A DNA stretch of 47,359 bases from Paenibacillus hemerocallicola (GTDB taxonomy: Bacteria; Bacillota; Bacilli; Paenibacillales; NBRC-103111). The DNA lies in the NCBI RefSeq assembly GCF_006265175.1, contig NZ_VDCQ01000075.1:1-47359 (forward strand). The letters run 5' to 3'. A program made the position numbers and the translations under genes. The notes beneath the pieces were generated by a model that searched no databases, was not told where the DNA came from, and saw only the letters and a program-made list of their open reading frames with translations. How positions within the stretch are numbered: the stretch's first letter is position 1; each line of letters starts with the position of its first letter. Shown here piece by piece: positions 16,817 through 25,272 of this stretch.

Positions 16817-18358
16817 TCAATATTTCAGCTTTGATGTTTTTTCATGCCAAATCGACCGAACTAACCGAATAATTTCCATGCTTCCCTTCAGTGCCATAAG
16901 TACAGTCATTATCTTCAGCCACAGGATTACGTCCGGCTGATAAATTGTTGCAATATGCCATACCGGCACTACTTGAGTCATACTCAATATCAGGACAATA
17001 AACAGACCCGCAAAATCCAGAACGATTCTTGATATAACTTTGATAGATATTTCAGTATGGCCAGAATTGCCAGGACTCCGCGGCCCAAGGCAGCGCTTCG
17101 CAGTTCGAGCGGTCGTGTATAATAACCATGCGCTGAGCATGAATATTAATCCATTTACAAGCAAGTATTTCTGCGAAATGCTTAGACCAGCTCCTCCAAT
17201 CGGTTGTTCATTCAGTAAGTTTATGATCCCGGAGGCGATGTGGGTAGTCGTAATGACGTGTGTTTTGGGAAAAGCGGCATCGATCGCGTCAAGTACGTTC
17301 GCGAACACGATAACTCCCAGTTGTTGTTCCGGAACAATATAAGTTTGGGCTTGGAAGCCTATCGAGCCACCCGGCTGACCGATAACCGGTAATCCGTTAA
17401 TGTGATCTGTCATCCAACCCATGGCGTACGTTCCCGGAACAGGCTCGGTCTGCATAAGTCGAATGCCTTCCGAAGAGAGCACGGAATCATCTTCAAATCG
17501 GCCGTCGTTCATTTGGGCAATCAAGTAATGTCCCATGTCCTTCGCACTGGTATAGAGGTAGCCCGCGGGCGCATCCCCCGGAATATAAATATAGGGGCCT
17601 TCGTAGGCAACGTTGTATCCAAATATCCGACGGTGGGGCGTAGCCAGTCCGTGTACGGCTGCTTCATCGAGTGTAACGAAGCTGTTATGCATAGACAGAG
17701 GGCTGAGAATATGTTCCTTCACATAGTCGCCATAGGACTGGCCGGATACTTGTTGAACAATATAGCCGAGCAATACATAATTTGCGTTCGAATACCTGAA
17801 GGGTTGTTCGGTTTGATTGGTGTGCTTTAAAAACTTTTCCGCATATGACATGGCGTTTTTCTCCAGAGCATCTTGATCTTGATCGTGCATACTTGACAAC
17901 GTGTTGCTAAAAGTTGAGATTTGGGAGAACCCGCTTGTTTGGTTAAGTAACTGACGTACAGTAATGGACTCTGCACCGTTATACTTGGTGGGGATATAGC
18001 GCTGTATAGGCGCGTCTAAGTCAATTTTTCCTGTTTCGGCAAGTTGCAGAACGGCCATAGCAGTAATCGACTTGCCGATCGAACCTAATCCGAAAGGTGT
18101 TTCAGGTGTTACAGGACGACCCGATGAATCGGCTTGACCATATCCCTTAAGGTAAAGAATGCGATCCCCTTGTACAATCCCGAGAGCCAGCCCCGTAAGA
18201 CGTTGCCGTTTCATTTCACGAGCAATATACGCATCCACTTCGGAGAAAACTGAAGTTCCAGATCGCTCTACTTGCATGCTTCCATCACTTCGCGCCGAAC
18301 TGGATAGGGGGAAGATGAACAGACCACACAAGATTATTGCTATAATTCTCATTCTCAT
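16817..18358 (-). CDS. Membrane-anchored beta-lactamase-family serine hydrolase
   Basis: A 513-aa exported enzyme of the class C beta-lactamase/DD-peptidase/esterase family. A signal peptide (MRMRIIAIILCGLFIFPLSS) is followed by the catalytic SxxK in GSIGKSITAM near residue 92, the YSNANY tyrosine motif near 190, and a GQPGGSIGF motif replacing KTG/HxG. Three hydrophobic helices after residue 380 anchor the C-terminus (KYLLVNGLIFMLSAWLLYT and two later ones), so the catalytic domain faces outward. The ATG at 18358 sits 7 nt after GGGGTGG; an ATG at 18364 abuts it. Such proteins more often act as D-amino-acid peptidases or esterases than as resistance enzymes. Confidence 0.9.
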   Translation of the reverse strand: MRMRIIAIILCGLFIFPLSSSARSDGSMQVERSGTSVFSEVDAYIAREMKRQRLTGLALGIVQGDRILYLKGYGQADSSGRPVTPETPFGLGSIGKSITAMAVLQLAETGKIDLDAPIQRYIPTKYNGAESITVRQLLNQTSGFSQISTFSNTLSSMHDQDQDALEKNAMSYAEKFLKHTNQTEQPFRYSNANYVLLGYIVQQVSGQSYGDYVKEHILSPLSMHNSFVTLDEAAVHGLATPHRRIFGYNVAYEGPYIYIPGDAPAGYLYTSAKDMGHYLIAQMNDGRFEDDSVLSSEGIRLMQTEPVPGTYAMGWMTDHINGLPVIGQPGGSIGFQAQTYIVPEQQLGVIVFANVLDAIDAAFPKTHVITTTHIASGIINLLNEQPIGGAGLSISQKYLLVNGLIFMLSAWLLYTTARTAKRCLGPRSPGNSGHTEISIKVISRIVLDFAGLFIVLILSMTQVVPVWHIATIYQPDVILWLKIMTVLMALKGSMEIIRLVRSIWHEKTSKLKY

Positions 18359-18526
18359 TTTCATTCCACCCCATCCCTAGTTATTTTTCTGTAAACTATC
18401 CAAAGATTGATCAGATTCGCTTTATCTGAACGGTAATGCATATTCCCATCTATGTACAATGTTAAATTCATTCATTTAAAGTATAAAAAGACATACTGCA
18501 AACAATGTTTGTTGTACATTTGAAGG

Positions 18527-20116
18527 CTAATGCCGCAAATCCTTTTTGCGAATCAGAACAAGACAAAGCACGGCGCCGATTGCCAAAATCAGAGAGGCGA
18601 TCTTGATAATGTCAATCGTTCCGTCCACGAAGGATGCGCGAGCAATCTCACGGTAGGTGTCAAACAGCGGATCGTTCTGGAATATCGCGACATGCTCCAT
18701 GCCCGCCAAACCGTTGCTGCCTGCAATCGGGCCTGCCGACTTGATCGCTTGAATCACTTGCTCCTTCGCCGATTCGGCAAGCTGGTCGTCCTGCAATGAC
18801 TTGATTCTGTCCGTAACAAGAGATGCGAAGCGGCTGGACAGTATGGCCCCATAGAGGGCAATTCCGAATGCACCGCCCATCTGTCGAGCCACATTGCTCA
18901 TGCCGGATGCCATACCCGCTCGTTGCACCGGTACCGTTCCGATTGCCAGGTTAGAGATAGGTGGGTTGATCAATCCGCTGCCAATTCCGGCAATAATAAA
19001 TCCTGGTAATAGAACAATCCATTTGGCAGGATCGTTATGATGCGATAGGAAGGACATGGAATAGACCCCAACCGCCAGCAACACCATTGATACAACGACG
19101 AGTCGTTTGGGGCTTATTTTTCCCATCAATGCGCCGGACAGCGGACCGAACAGCAGAGCCATTGCGGTAAACGCGATGAGTTTGACGCCTGTCTCCAGCG
19201 CATCCAAACCGAGAAAGCTTTGCAGGTAAATGCTGAGATTGAATAGCAACGCATACATCCCAGCGCTCAGACAAAAGGCGGCAATCGCGGAACCCGTAAA
19301 GCTGGGAATCTTGAATAAGCGAGGATCGACCATGGGGTGCTTTATTCGCAGTTCGCCTACGATGAATACGACGAGAGCAAGAATGGAAATTCCAAGCAGC
19401 CACCACACCTCCGGAGAGATCCAGCCGTTGCCTTCCTGATTGACCTGAATCAATCCGTAGATGAGACAGAACATGAAGACGGTGAATGCGATGAACCCGA
19501 ACAGATCGATTCGGGGAGCCGCTGACTCGTCCTTGGACTGCTTGATCGCCCAAAACGATAGTAGAATCGCCACGATGCCGACGGGAATATTCACATAGAA
19601 GATGGATTCCCACCCAATATGCTTAACCAGAATACCGCCAATTACCGGGCCGATCCCCGTAGCCAATCCGCTTACGCCGCCCCATATTCCGATTGCGATC
19701 CCGCGCTGCTTCCCACCGAACGTGGCCGAGATTATCGCCAGCGATAACGGCGTCATTGCCGAAGCCCCTAGACCTTGAATGCCTCTCGACAAATTCAGCA
19801 TCGTAATATCGCCTGACAATCCGCATAACAGCGATCCGATTGTAAATACAGCAATTCCCAACATAAATAACGTCTTCCGCCCGAATATATCGCCCAACCG
19901 GCTCGTTGTAACCAGCGCCACGGCAAATACTAAAGTATAAGCGTTGAGTACCCATTCCAACCCTGAGAAATCCGTTTGAAGATCGCTTTGTATATCTGGC
20001 AAAGCGACATTCACAATCGTTACATCCAGCAAAGCCATGAATAATCCGAGACATACGGCGACGAGCGCCCACCATTTTTTCTCCGCGGCCTTCTCCGCCT
20101 TATCGATCGCCGACAT
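18527..20116 (-). CDS. DHA2-family MFS drug exporter (EmrB/QacA type)
   Basis: A 529-aa membrane protein with about 14 membrane segments, matching the 14-helix DHA2 drug:H+ antiporters. Motif D1 is LLDVTIVNVALPDIQ near residue 30, motif A is RLGDIFGRKTLF, motif B is SRGIQGLGASAMTPL, and motif C is GIGPVIGGILV followed by FYVNIPVG. GGGAGG lies 7 nt before the ATG. It is divergent from a CGNR zinc-finger gene, and the 94-bp gap holds an inverted repeat. This suggests drug-responsive control by that neighbour. Confidence 0.94.
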   Translation of the reverse strand: MSAIDKAEKAAEKKWWALVAVCLGLFMALLDVTIVNVALPDIQSDLQTDFSGLEWVLNAYTLVFAVALVTTSRLGDIFGRKTLFMLGIAVFTIGSLLCGLSGDITMLNLSRGIQGLGASAMTPLSLAIISATFGGKQRGIAIGIWGGVSGLATGIGPVIGGILVKHIGWESIFYVNIPVGIVAILLSFWAIKQSKDESAAPRIDLFGFIAFTVFMFCLIYGLIQVNQEGNGWISPEVWWLLGISILALVVFIVGELRIKHPMVDPRLFKIPSFTGSAIAAFCLSAGMYALLFNLSIYLQSFLGLDALETGVKLIAFTAMALLFGPLSGALMGKISPKRLVVVSMVLLAVGVYSMSFLSHHNDPAKWIVLLPGFIIAGIGSGLINPPISNLAIGTVPVQRAGMASGMSNVARQMGGAFGIALYGAILSSRFASLVTDRIKSLQDDQLAESAKEQVIQAIKSAGPIAGSNGLAGMEHVAIFQNDPLFDTYREIARASFVDGTIDIIKIASLILAIGAVLCLVLIRKKDLRH

Positions 20117-20153
20117 ACCATTCCTCCCGTCCCCGCTTTTAAACAGAATTGTA

Positions 20154-20177
20154 ACATGCTAAAATGTGATTGCATGT
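20154..20177. promoter_or_regulatory. Inverted repeat between MFS exporter and CGNR genes
   Basis: ACATGC and GCATGT form an inverted repeat with a 12-bp spacer in the divergent intergenic region, about 35 bp from both start codons. Position and symmetry fit an operator for a dimeric regulator. The CGNR protein encoded next to it is the obvious candidate. Confidence 0.4.
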
Positions 20178-20210
20178 ATCGATTATAAATAGATGGTGGT
20201 GACATGTCAA

Positions 20211-20843
20211 ATGAATTTTACCTATTACGAGTCGTTATCCGTACATCTCGCGGTTGAACTCATTAATACGCTCTGCCCCGTCACGAATACGGATAGATTG
20301 TCGACGCCTGAAGAATTGAGGCAATTTCTTGTCGAGAGCGAGAAGTATGTCCAGGATTTGGTATCGGAGAAGAATAGAGGCTTTGATGGGGATGCCGTTA
20401 TCGCTGTTCATCGGAAAACCGTTCAATCGTGGCCTGTTCGTTCAGAGGATGTTGAGATCGTCCGATCTCTCAGAAAATCTTTGCGCACGGTGTTCGAGCT
20501 GGCAAGAGAACAGAAGGCACAGGATACAGCGGCGCTCTTGAACGAGCAACTGCGCATCAGCGGGGCGACGCCAAGAATAAGCTGGCACCATGGGCCCTAC
20601 CATCTACATTTTGAATCGGAGGAGGATGGGTGCGCTCATTGGCTGGCTACGACGACTGCAATGGGGCTCGCTTTTGTATTGATCGAGTATGGAACGGAGA
20701 GGTTCGGAATTTGTGCCTCTGCTTCCTGTCAGAAAGCCTTTATCGATACATCCAAGAATAAATCCAAGCGTTACTGTTCCGAGGCATGCGCTCATCGTGA
20801 AAGCGTGGCGGCTTTCCGCAAACGCCAACGTTCCAAGAGCTAA
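20211..20843 (+). CDS. CGNR zinc-finger domain protein (ABATE domain), putative regulator
   Basis: A 210-aa cytoplasmic protein. The N-terminal 150 residues form the ABATE-type helical domain (LSVHLAVELINTLCP, later SEDVEIVRSLRKSLRTVFEL). The C-terminal 45 residues are a CGNR zinc finger: C-x4-C in ICASASCQKAF, then RYCSEACAHRESVAAFRKRQR with two more Cys. The ATG at 20211 follows GGTGGTGA, while the ATG at 20193 has no ribosome site. CGNR proteins are commonly believed to be transcription regulators. Its divergent partner is a drug exporter. Confidence 0.85.
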   Translation: MNFTYYESLSVHLAVELINTLCPVTNTDRLSTPEELRQFLVESEKYVQDLVSEKNRGFDGDAVIAVHRKTVQSWPVRSEDVEIVRSLRKSLRTVFELAREQKAQDTAALLNEQLRISGATPRISWHHGPYHLHFESEEDGCAHWLATTTAMGLAFVLIEYGTERFGICASASCQKAFIDTSKNKSKRYCSEACAHRESVAAFRKRQRSKS

Positions 20844-20899
20844 TACGACCCGATTGCCTCTCTAAGGCTGGCTCCGTGTACGAAATCCAATCTTCAGCT

Positions 20900-21178
20900 T
20901 CTTATCCCCACTAACCCCTATGTTCGGAGGGTTCCAAGCCAAAAGGTGGGGGATCGGAGCAGCGCGGCGGGGATGTTTCGGAAGATATGCCGACACCTAT
21001 GTGCAACGTTCCCCTTGGCTACGTGGGGGAGGAATTAGGGAGCAAGAAGACCGTTACCGACGGGGCTCGTGCAACAGTGGGGTCAGCTCCAAGGCAAGGT
21101 AATCGGGTGAAGTGAAAGGAAAGCCAAGAAAAGGTGAGCAAAGTAAGGCAGCACCCGGAAGGATGAATAGTCGTCCTG
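20900..21178 (+). mobile_element. Purine-rich structured segment, possible group II intron 5' fragment
   Basis: This gene-free stretch is strikingly G/A-rich on the plus strand and full of short pairing blocks (TTCGGAGGGTTCC, CGTTCCCC/GGGGGAGG, GGGTGAAGTGAAAGGAAAGCC). The style resembles domains I-III of bacterial group II introns upstream of their maturase gene. No maturase, domain V or exon junction is present, so it would be a dead fragment. The attribution is by general resemblance only. Confidence 0.3.
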
Positions 21179-21203
21179 CAGCGGCAGCTCTGCTCTGCCG
21201 CTG
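21179..21203. terminator. Strong GC hairpin
   Basis: CAGCGGCAG pairs perfectly with CTGCCGCTG around CTCTGCT. No T-run follows on either strand, so it may be a structural RNA stem from the preceding purine-rich segment, rather than a terminator. Confidence 0.35.
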
Positions 21204-21242
21204 GATTCCTTCATCGTTAGAACAAGACTGCTTTTCCCCAGT

Positions 21243-21440
21243 CTATTTCACATTTTCCCGTTGGTTTAATAACGCAACACACCTTGTTTGGGTACCATTG
21301 GTCTCCATGTTAACTTCACCATTCGAAAAATTTCTGAACAGTATGTCCTTATGTAAGAGTTTAATCATCCCCAGGACATCAAACGAATTATTGGCCTCAA
21401 CATAGGAATCAATGATTTCTTTAGTCTCTGAACAAATCAA
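21243..21440 (-). pseudogene. NTF2-like (SnoaL-type) protein remnant
   Basis: A 65-residue frame with a TTG start. It begins like a small NTF2-like domain (KEIIDSYVEANNSFDVLGM, then LLHKDILFRNFSNGEVNMETNG), as in ketosteroid-isomerase-like proteins of about 110-120 residues. After ETNG the sequence no longer fits and ends ENVK. The C-terminal half is gone, and no piece of it is recognisable in the other frames. The ribosome site is weak (AGGGG about 11 nt away). Confidence 0.5.
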
Positions 21441-21588
21441 AGTAATAATCGCCCCTTAAAGAAAAAAACAGAAAGATTCTCGATATCTAAATTCTATTAG
21501 AAAGCATTTCCTTCCTCTATTTTCTATTCCAAACGATGTATTCAACTAAAAACTGCCCGTTAGGTTTCCCCAAAAATCCAGTCGAAAG

Positions 21589-23367
21589 TCACAGGAGTTT
21601 TTTGGTCGTTGCCGCCATAGTATTCACAGAATCATCCGGCCGCTCGCCTGCATCATGCTGCCGTCTCCATAGCCGGGCATACAGGCCATTAGACGAGAGT
21701 AATTCGTGATGGCGGCCTTGCTCTACGATCCGCCCATGATCCAGTACAACAACCCGGTCGGCATGCTGCACGGTCTTGAGCCGGTGAGCGACAACGATGA
21801 GGGTCCGGCCTCGAACAAGCCGATCGATAGCTTTCTGAATCTCCGCTTCGTTCTCGGGATCGAGAGAAGCCGTTGCTTCATCGAGTAGAATGATCGGCGC
21901 GTTTTTCAGTATCGCCCTGGCAATGGAAATTCGCTGTTTTTCACCGCCCGACAGTGTGCTTCCGCCTTCGCCTACCATCGTGTCGTAACCGTTTGGCAAC
22001 TTCAGGATAAAATCGTGACAACAAGCAAGGCGCGCCGCTTCCTCGATTTCCTCGCGCGTTGCGTCGCTTCGTCCGAACCGGATATTGCCTTCGATCGTAT
22101 CCTGAAAGAGGTACACATCCTGAAACACCATAGATACTTTGCACAGCAACGCTTCCGGATCCATGTCATGAATATCCTCCCCGCCCATCGTCACCCTCCC
22201 CTTTTCCGGGTCGTAAAACCGGGCAATGAGCCGAAGAACGGTACTTTTGCCGCTGCCCGAAGGGCCGACCAATGCGGTGAAGGAACCTGCCGGCATGCTT
22301 ACGCTCACGTCTCTCAGGACCGGTTGATCCAGATAGCCAAACGTAACCTGTTTCAATTCGACATCATGAACTGCAGGGGGCTGCCGCTCTCCTTGCATGA
22401 CCGGCTCCCGCAAAAGCTGCACGATGCGTTCGCCCGCTTGCTCGAGATAGCGAAACTCCGCATAACCGGCGAGAGCTGTCGTCAGCGGATCGAATATTCG
22501 GGTTCCGATGATCAGGAAAGCCACGAATGTGATGACATCCAGGCTTCCGCCGAGCAGCAGCTGGACGCCATCCATGATCATCAGGGTAAGACCGGCACGA
22601 ATACAGGCAACCGCGCTCAGTACAATCGGCCCCAACATTCCTTCGAGGCGGATGCTCTGCCGCATCAATTCCCTGAATGACCCTTCAAGCCGGATAAAAC
22701 GTTCTCCGGTCAAGTTATAAGCTTTGATCACACGGATTCCGTTCAAATATTCTTGCAGCCGGTTGGAGGCGTCCATCTTGGCTCGCATATGCTGCGAGCC
22801 GAGTTTGCGCTGGATGCCCGACGTCAAGAGCACCAGCAGGATGCCCGCCGGCAGCGCCGCGAACAGGGAAAGCGTCAGACGCCAGTCGAGGAAAGACAGG
22901 CCGATCAAGGCCAGAACCGGCATGACGGCGGCCCCGATCATCTGCGGAACCAAATGGGAGATGCCATGTTCCAGCATCGCAAAATCGCCCACCATCATAT
23001 TTGCCAGATCACCCGGATCTCGCTTGTTCAGGTACCCCAGCGACAACTTGCGCAAATGCTCGGCCAGCTTCGACCGACCGTCCGCCGCTGCGCTGTATGC
23101 GTCGCGGTATTGGGCGCGATAAGCGGGAATTTCGCATGCGAACATGAGAACGAGCGAAACCGCCAAAGCGCCGCACACCCACCAGAGCCGTTCCGTATCG
23201 AGCGGCATATCGGGATAGACAAACGGATTAAAGATCAATCTCGCCGCTTCCACCAACAGCACAAAAGGGATTACGCCAGCCAGATTGGCAACGGTCGTGA
23301 AAAAAACAGGTTTGATCAACGAGCGCGGATTATTCGCCGTGATGTTGCGCAGCATGCTCATGTTCAT
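21589..23367 (-). CDS. ABC exporter half-transporter (permease-ATPase fusion), second subunit
   Basis: A 592-aa fusion of a six-helix type-1 exporter membrane domain (about 1-320) and an ATPase domain. Walker A is GPSGSGKST, Q-loop VFQDVYLF, signature LSGGEKQRIS, Walker B ILLDEATASLDPENE and H-loop VVAHRL. All ATPase motifs look intact. The ATG at 23367 has GGGGAGG 6 nt upstream and overlaps the end of the preceding subunit gene by 38 bp, indicating translational coupling and a heterodimer. The closest general style is the YbtPQ/IrtAB group of iron-siderophore or peptide transporters. The substrate is unknown. Confidence 0.92.
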   Translation of the reverse strand: MNMSMLRNITANNPRSLIKPVFFTTVANLAGVIPFVLLVEAARLIFNPFVYPDMPLDTERLWWVCGALAVSLVLMFACEIPAYRAQYRDAYSAAADGRSKLAEHLRKLSLGYLNKRDPGDLANMMVGDFAMLEHGISHLVPQMIGAAVMPVLALIGLSFLDWRLTLSLFAALPAGILLVLLTSGIQRKLGSQHMRAKMDASNRLQEYLNGIRVIKAYNLTGERFIRLEGSFRELMRQSIRLEGMLGPIVLSAVACIRAGLTLMIMDGVQLLLGGSLDVITFVAFLIIGTRIFDPLTTALAGYAEFRYLEQAGERIVQLLREPVMQGERQPPAVHDVELKQVTFGYLDQPVLRDVSVSMPAGSFTALVGPSGSGKSTVLRLIARFYDPEKGRVTMGGEDIHDMDPEALLCKVSMVFQDVYLFQDTIEGNIRFGRSDATREEIEEAARLACCHDFILKLPNGYDTMVGEGGSTLSGGEKQRISIARAILKNAPIILLDEATASLDPENEAEIQKAIDRLVRGRTLIVVAHRLKTVQHADRVVVLDHGRIVEQGRHHELLSSNGLYARLWRRQHDAGERPDDSVNTMAATTKKLL

Positions 23368-25162
23368 CGTCCGCCTCCCCTTTACCCATATGCCATTGTG
23401 TCGCATGGCGATAGGAACGCCACATGCGTCCGTACAAGCCGTTAGCCGAGAGAAGGGCTTCATGCCTACCCCGCTCGACGATTTTCCCGCTTTCCATCAC
23501 GAGAATTTGCTCCGCATCCTGAATGGTGGACAGGCGATGAGCGATGACGATGACCGTCTTATTTTTCATCAACGCTTTCAACGCCAGCTGCATTTCATAC
23601 TCGTTCTCCGGATCGGCAAACGCCGTCGCTTCATCGAGCACTAGGATGGGAGCGTTTTTCAGGATCGCTCTGGCCACGGAGATCCGCTGTTCTTCCCCGC
23701 CGGACAAATAGACGCCTTCCTCTCCAATCAACGTGTCATACCCAAGCGGAAGTAGCTTGATGAACGCATGACACTGCGCCGCCTTCGCCGCGGCGTACAC
23801 TTCTTCCGGCGACGCGTCCGGCCGTCCGACCGCAATATTGTTGTACACGGTATCGTAAAACAAAAACGATTCCTGAAACACGAATGCGACGGTGTCCATC
23901 AGATCGGGGGTCGCGATTTCGCGGATATCCACACCGCCGATTCGGATCGCTCCCGTGTTCACATTCCAGAAACGAGGCACCAGATTAGCCACGGTCGACT
24001 TGCCCGCTCCCGACGGACCGACGAGCGCCGTCACTTCCCCTTGGCCGGCGGTAAAGGAAATGTCCGCTAGCACATCGGTATCCGCAGGCTCCGTTCCATA
24101 AGAAAAAAAGACACGATCGAATGAAACATCAAATGAAGTCGGCCGTCTCGGATGTTCAGGCTCCGGCACATCTCCTTCCGCCAATATACGGTCGATGCGC
24201 TGGACGCCCTCATGAATATCTCTGAGCGTTTCGGCCAGGAACATGATTTTGAACATCGGGGTGGATATACCCGGCGCCATGACCAGGAAAAACAGCAGAA
24301 CGGAGGCGAAGGCGACGTTGCCCGGATCGCGGCTCAATAAAAACACACCGACAGGCAGAACAAATGCGGCAAGCGAGCCGAGAATCACCTTGAAAATCAA
24401 AGATCCGTGTTGAAACTGATCCGTTAATTTCACACCATATTCACGGTAGCGAAGCATGTCCCGATAAAACTGGCGAAACGAATGCACGGTTTGCCCGAAC
24501 ACCTTGACGGCCGGCATCCCCCGCACATACTGGACGGCAGAAGCATTCATCTGTTCCAGCGAATCGTGGCAAAGCTTGAGGTTTTCTTTCGTCTTCGGTC
24601 CGCCGATCAGCGCGATCTGAACCGCAAAAGCAAGGACAATCGGCACGAAGCACGCAAGCGCCAACCAAACATTCAACGTAAACATCACGGCGATCATCAG
24701 GACCGTGGTCACAGCAGCATGGACGAGATCGGGCAAATGATGAGCAATAAACGTTTCCACTTTCTCCACGTTTTGTTCCAGCGTTTTCTTGACGGCTCCC
24801 GTCGACTTACCGTTAAGCCAGCCAAGCGGAAGCTTGCCGATATGGCCGGAAAGCTTGACCCTGAGACCGTAAAGAATACGAAAAGCGGCGATATGAGAAA
24901 CCATTCCTCCCGCGTACATCGTGACCAAGCCGGCTGCTAAGCCGATTAAAGCGATAACGCCAAAGCGGATCATTTTCGCTCCGTCTGCCAAAGCCGGGGA
25001 CGCTGCATGCTCCAACAACTCTTTCAAAATGAAATAGACGGAAACGTAAGGCACCAGCATGCAAACGGCGCTAAGGGAAGATAACAGGCCGGAGAGCATC
25101 ATCAGTCCGCGCTTCTCTCCGGCGATTTCCAATAGTCGGGCCACCCCTGTATTATTTGTCAT
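23330..25162 (-). CDS. ABC exporter half-transporter (permease-ATPase fusion), first subunit
   Basis: A 610-aa partner of the next gene. Six membrane segments are followed by an ATPase domain with Walker A GPSGAGKST, Q-loop VFQESFLF, signature LSGGEEQRIS (Glu where Lys or Gln is common) and Walker B LVLDEATAFADPENE. The FADPENE ending is typical of the YbtP/IrtA-like branch. H-loop is VIAHRLST. GGGAGG lies 5-6 nt before the ATG. No dedicated regulator or siderophore gene is adjacent; the upstream neighbour is a carboxylesterase with its own terminator. Confidence 0.92.
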   Translation of the reverse strand: MTNNTGVARLLEIAGEKRGLMMLSGLLSSLSAVCMLVPYVSVYFILKELLEHAASPALADGAKMIRFGVIALIGLAAGLVTMYAGGMVSHIAAFRILYGLRVKLSGHIGKLPLGWLNGKSTGAVKKTLEQNVEKVETFIAHHLPDLVHAAVTTVLMIAVMFTLNVWLALACFVPIVLAFAVQIALIGGPKTKENLKLCHDSLEQMNASAVQYVRGMPAVKVFGQTVHSFRQFYRDMLRYREYGVKLTDQFQHGSLIFKVILGSLAAFVLPVGVFLLSRDPGNVAFASVLLFFLVMAPGISTPMFKIMFLAETLRDIHEGVQRIDRILAEGDVPEPEHPRRPTSFDVSFDRVFFSYGTEPADTDVLADISFTAGQGEVTALVGPSGAGKSTVANLVPRFWNVNTGAIRIGGVDIREIATPDLMDTVAFVFQESFLFYDTVYNNIAVGRPDASPEEVYAAAKAAQCHAFIKLLPLGYDTLIGEEGVYLSGGEEQRISVARAILKNAPILVLDEATAFADPENEYEMQLALKALMKNKTVIVIAHRLSTIQDAEQILVMESGKIVERGRHEALLSANGLYGRMWRSYRHATQWHMGKGEADDEHEHAAQHHGE

Positions 25163-25227
25163 TGCTCTCCCTCCCTTTTAGACTGTTCTTTTGAACAACT
25201 TTGATGAAATCGTGTGGTGAAAATTAA

Positions 25228-25262
25228 CATGTCACTCGATTCATGTAATCGAGCGACATGTT
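25228..25262 (-). terminator. Terminator of the carboxylesterase gene
   Basis: On the minus strand ACATGTCGCTCGATT pairs with AATCGAGTGACATGT (15 bp with one wobble) around ACATG, then TAATTTT. It starts 10 bp past the carboxylesterase stop. Confidence 0.82.
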
Positions 25263-25272
25263 TGACAGATCT

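Noticed and set aside
20193-20210. Extended CGNR gene start at ATG 20193
   Set aside because: No ribosome site upstream; the downstream ATG at 20211 has GGTGGTGA.
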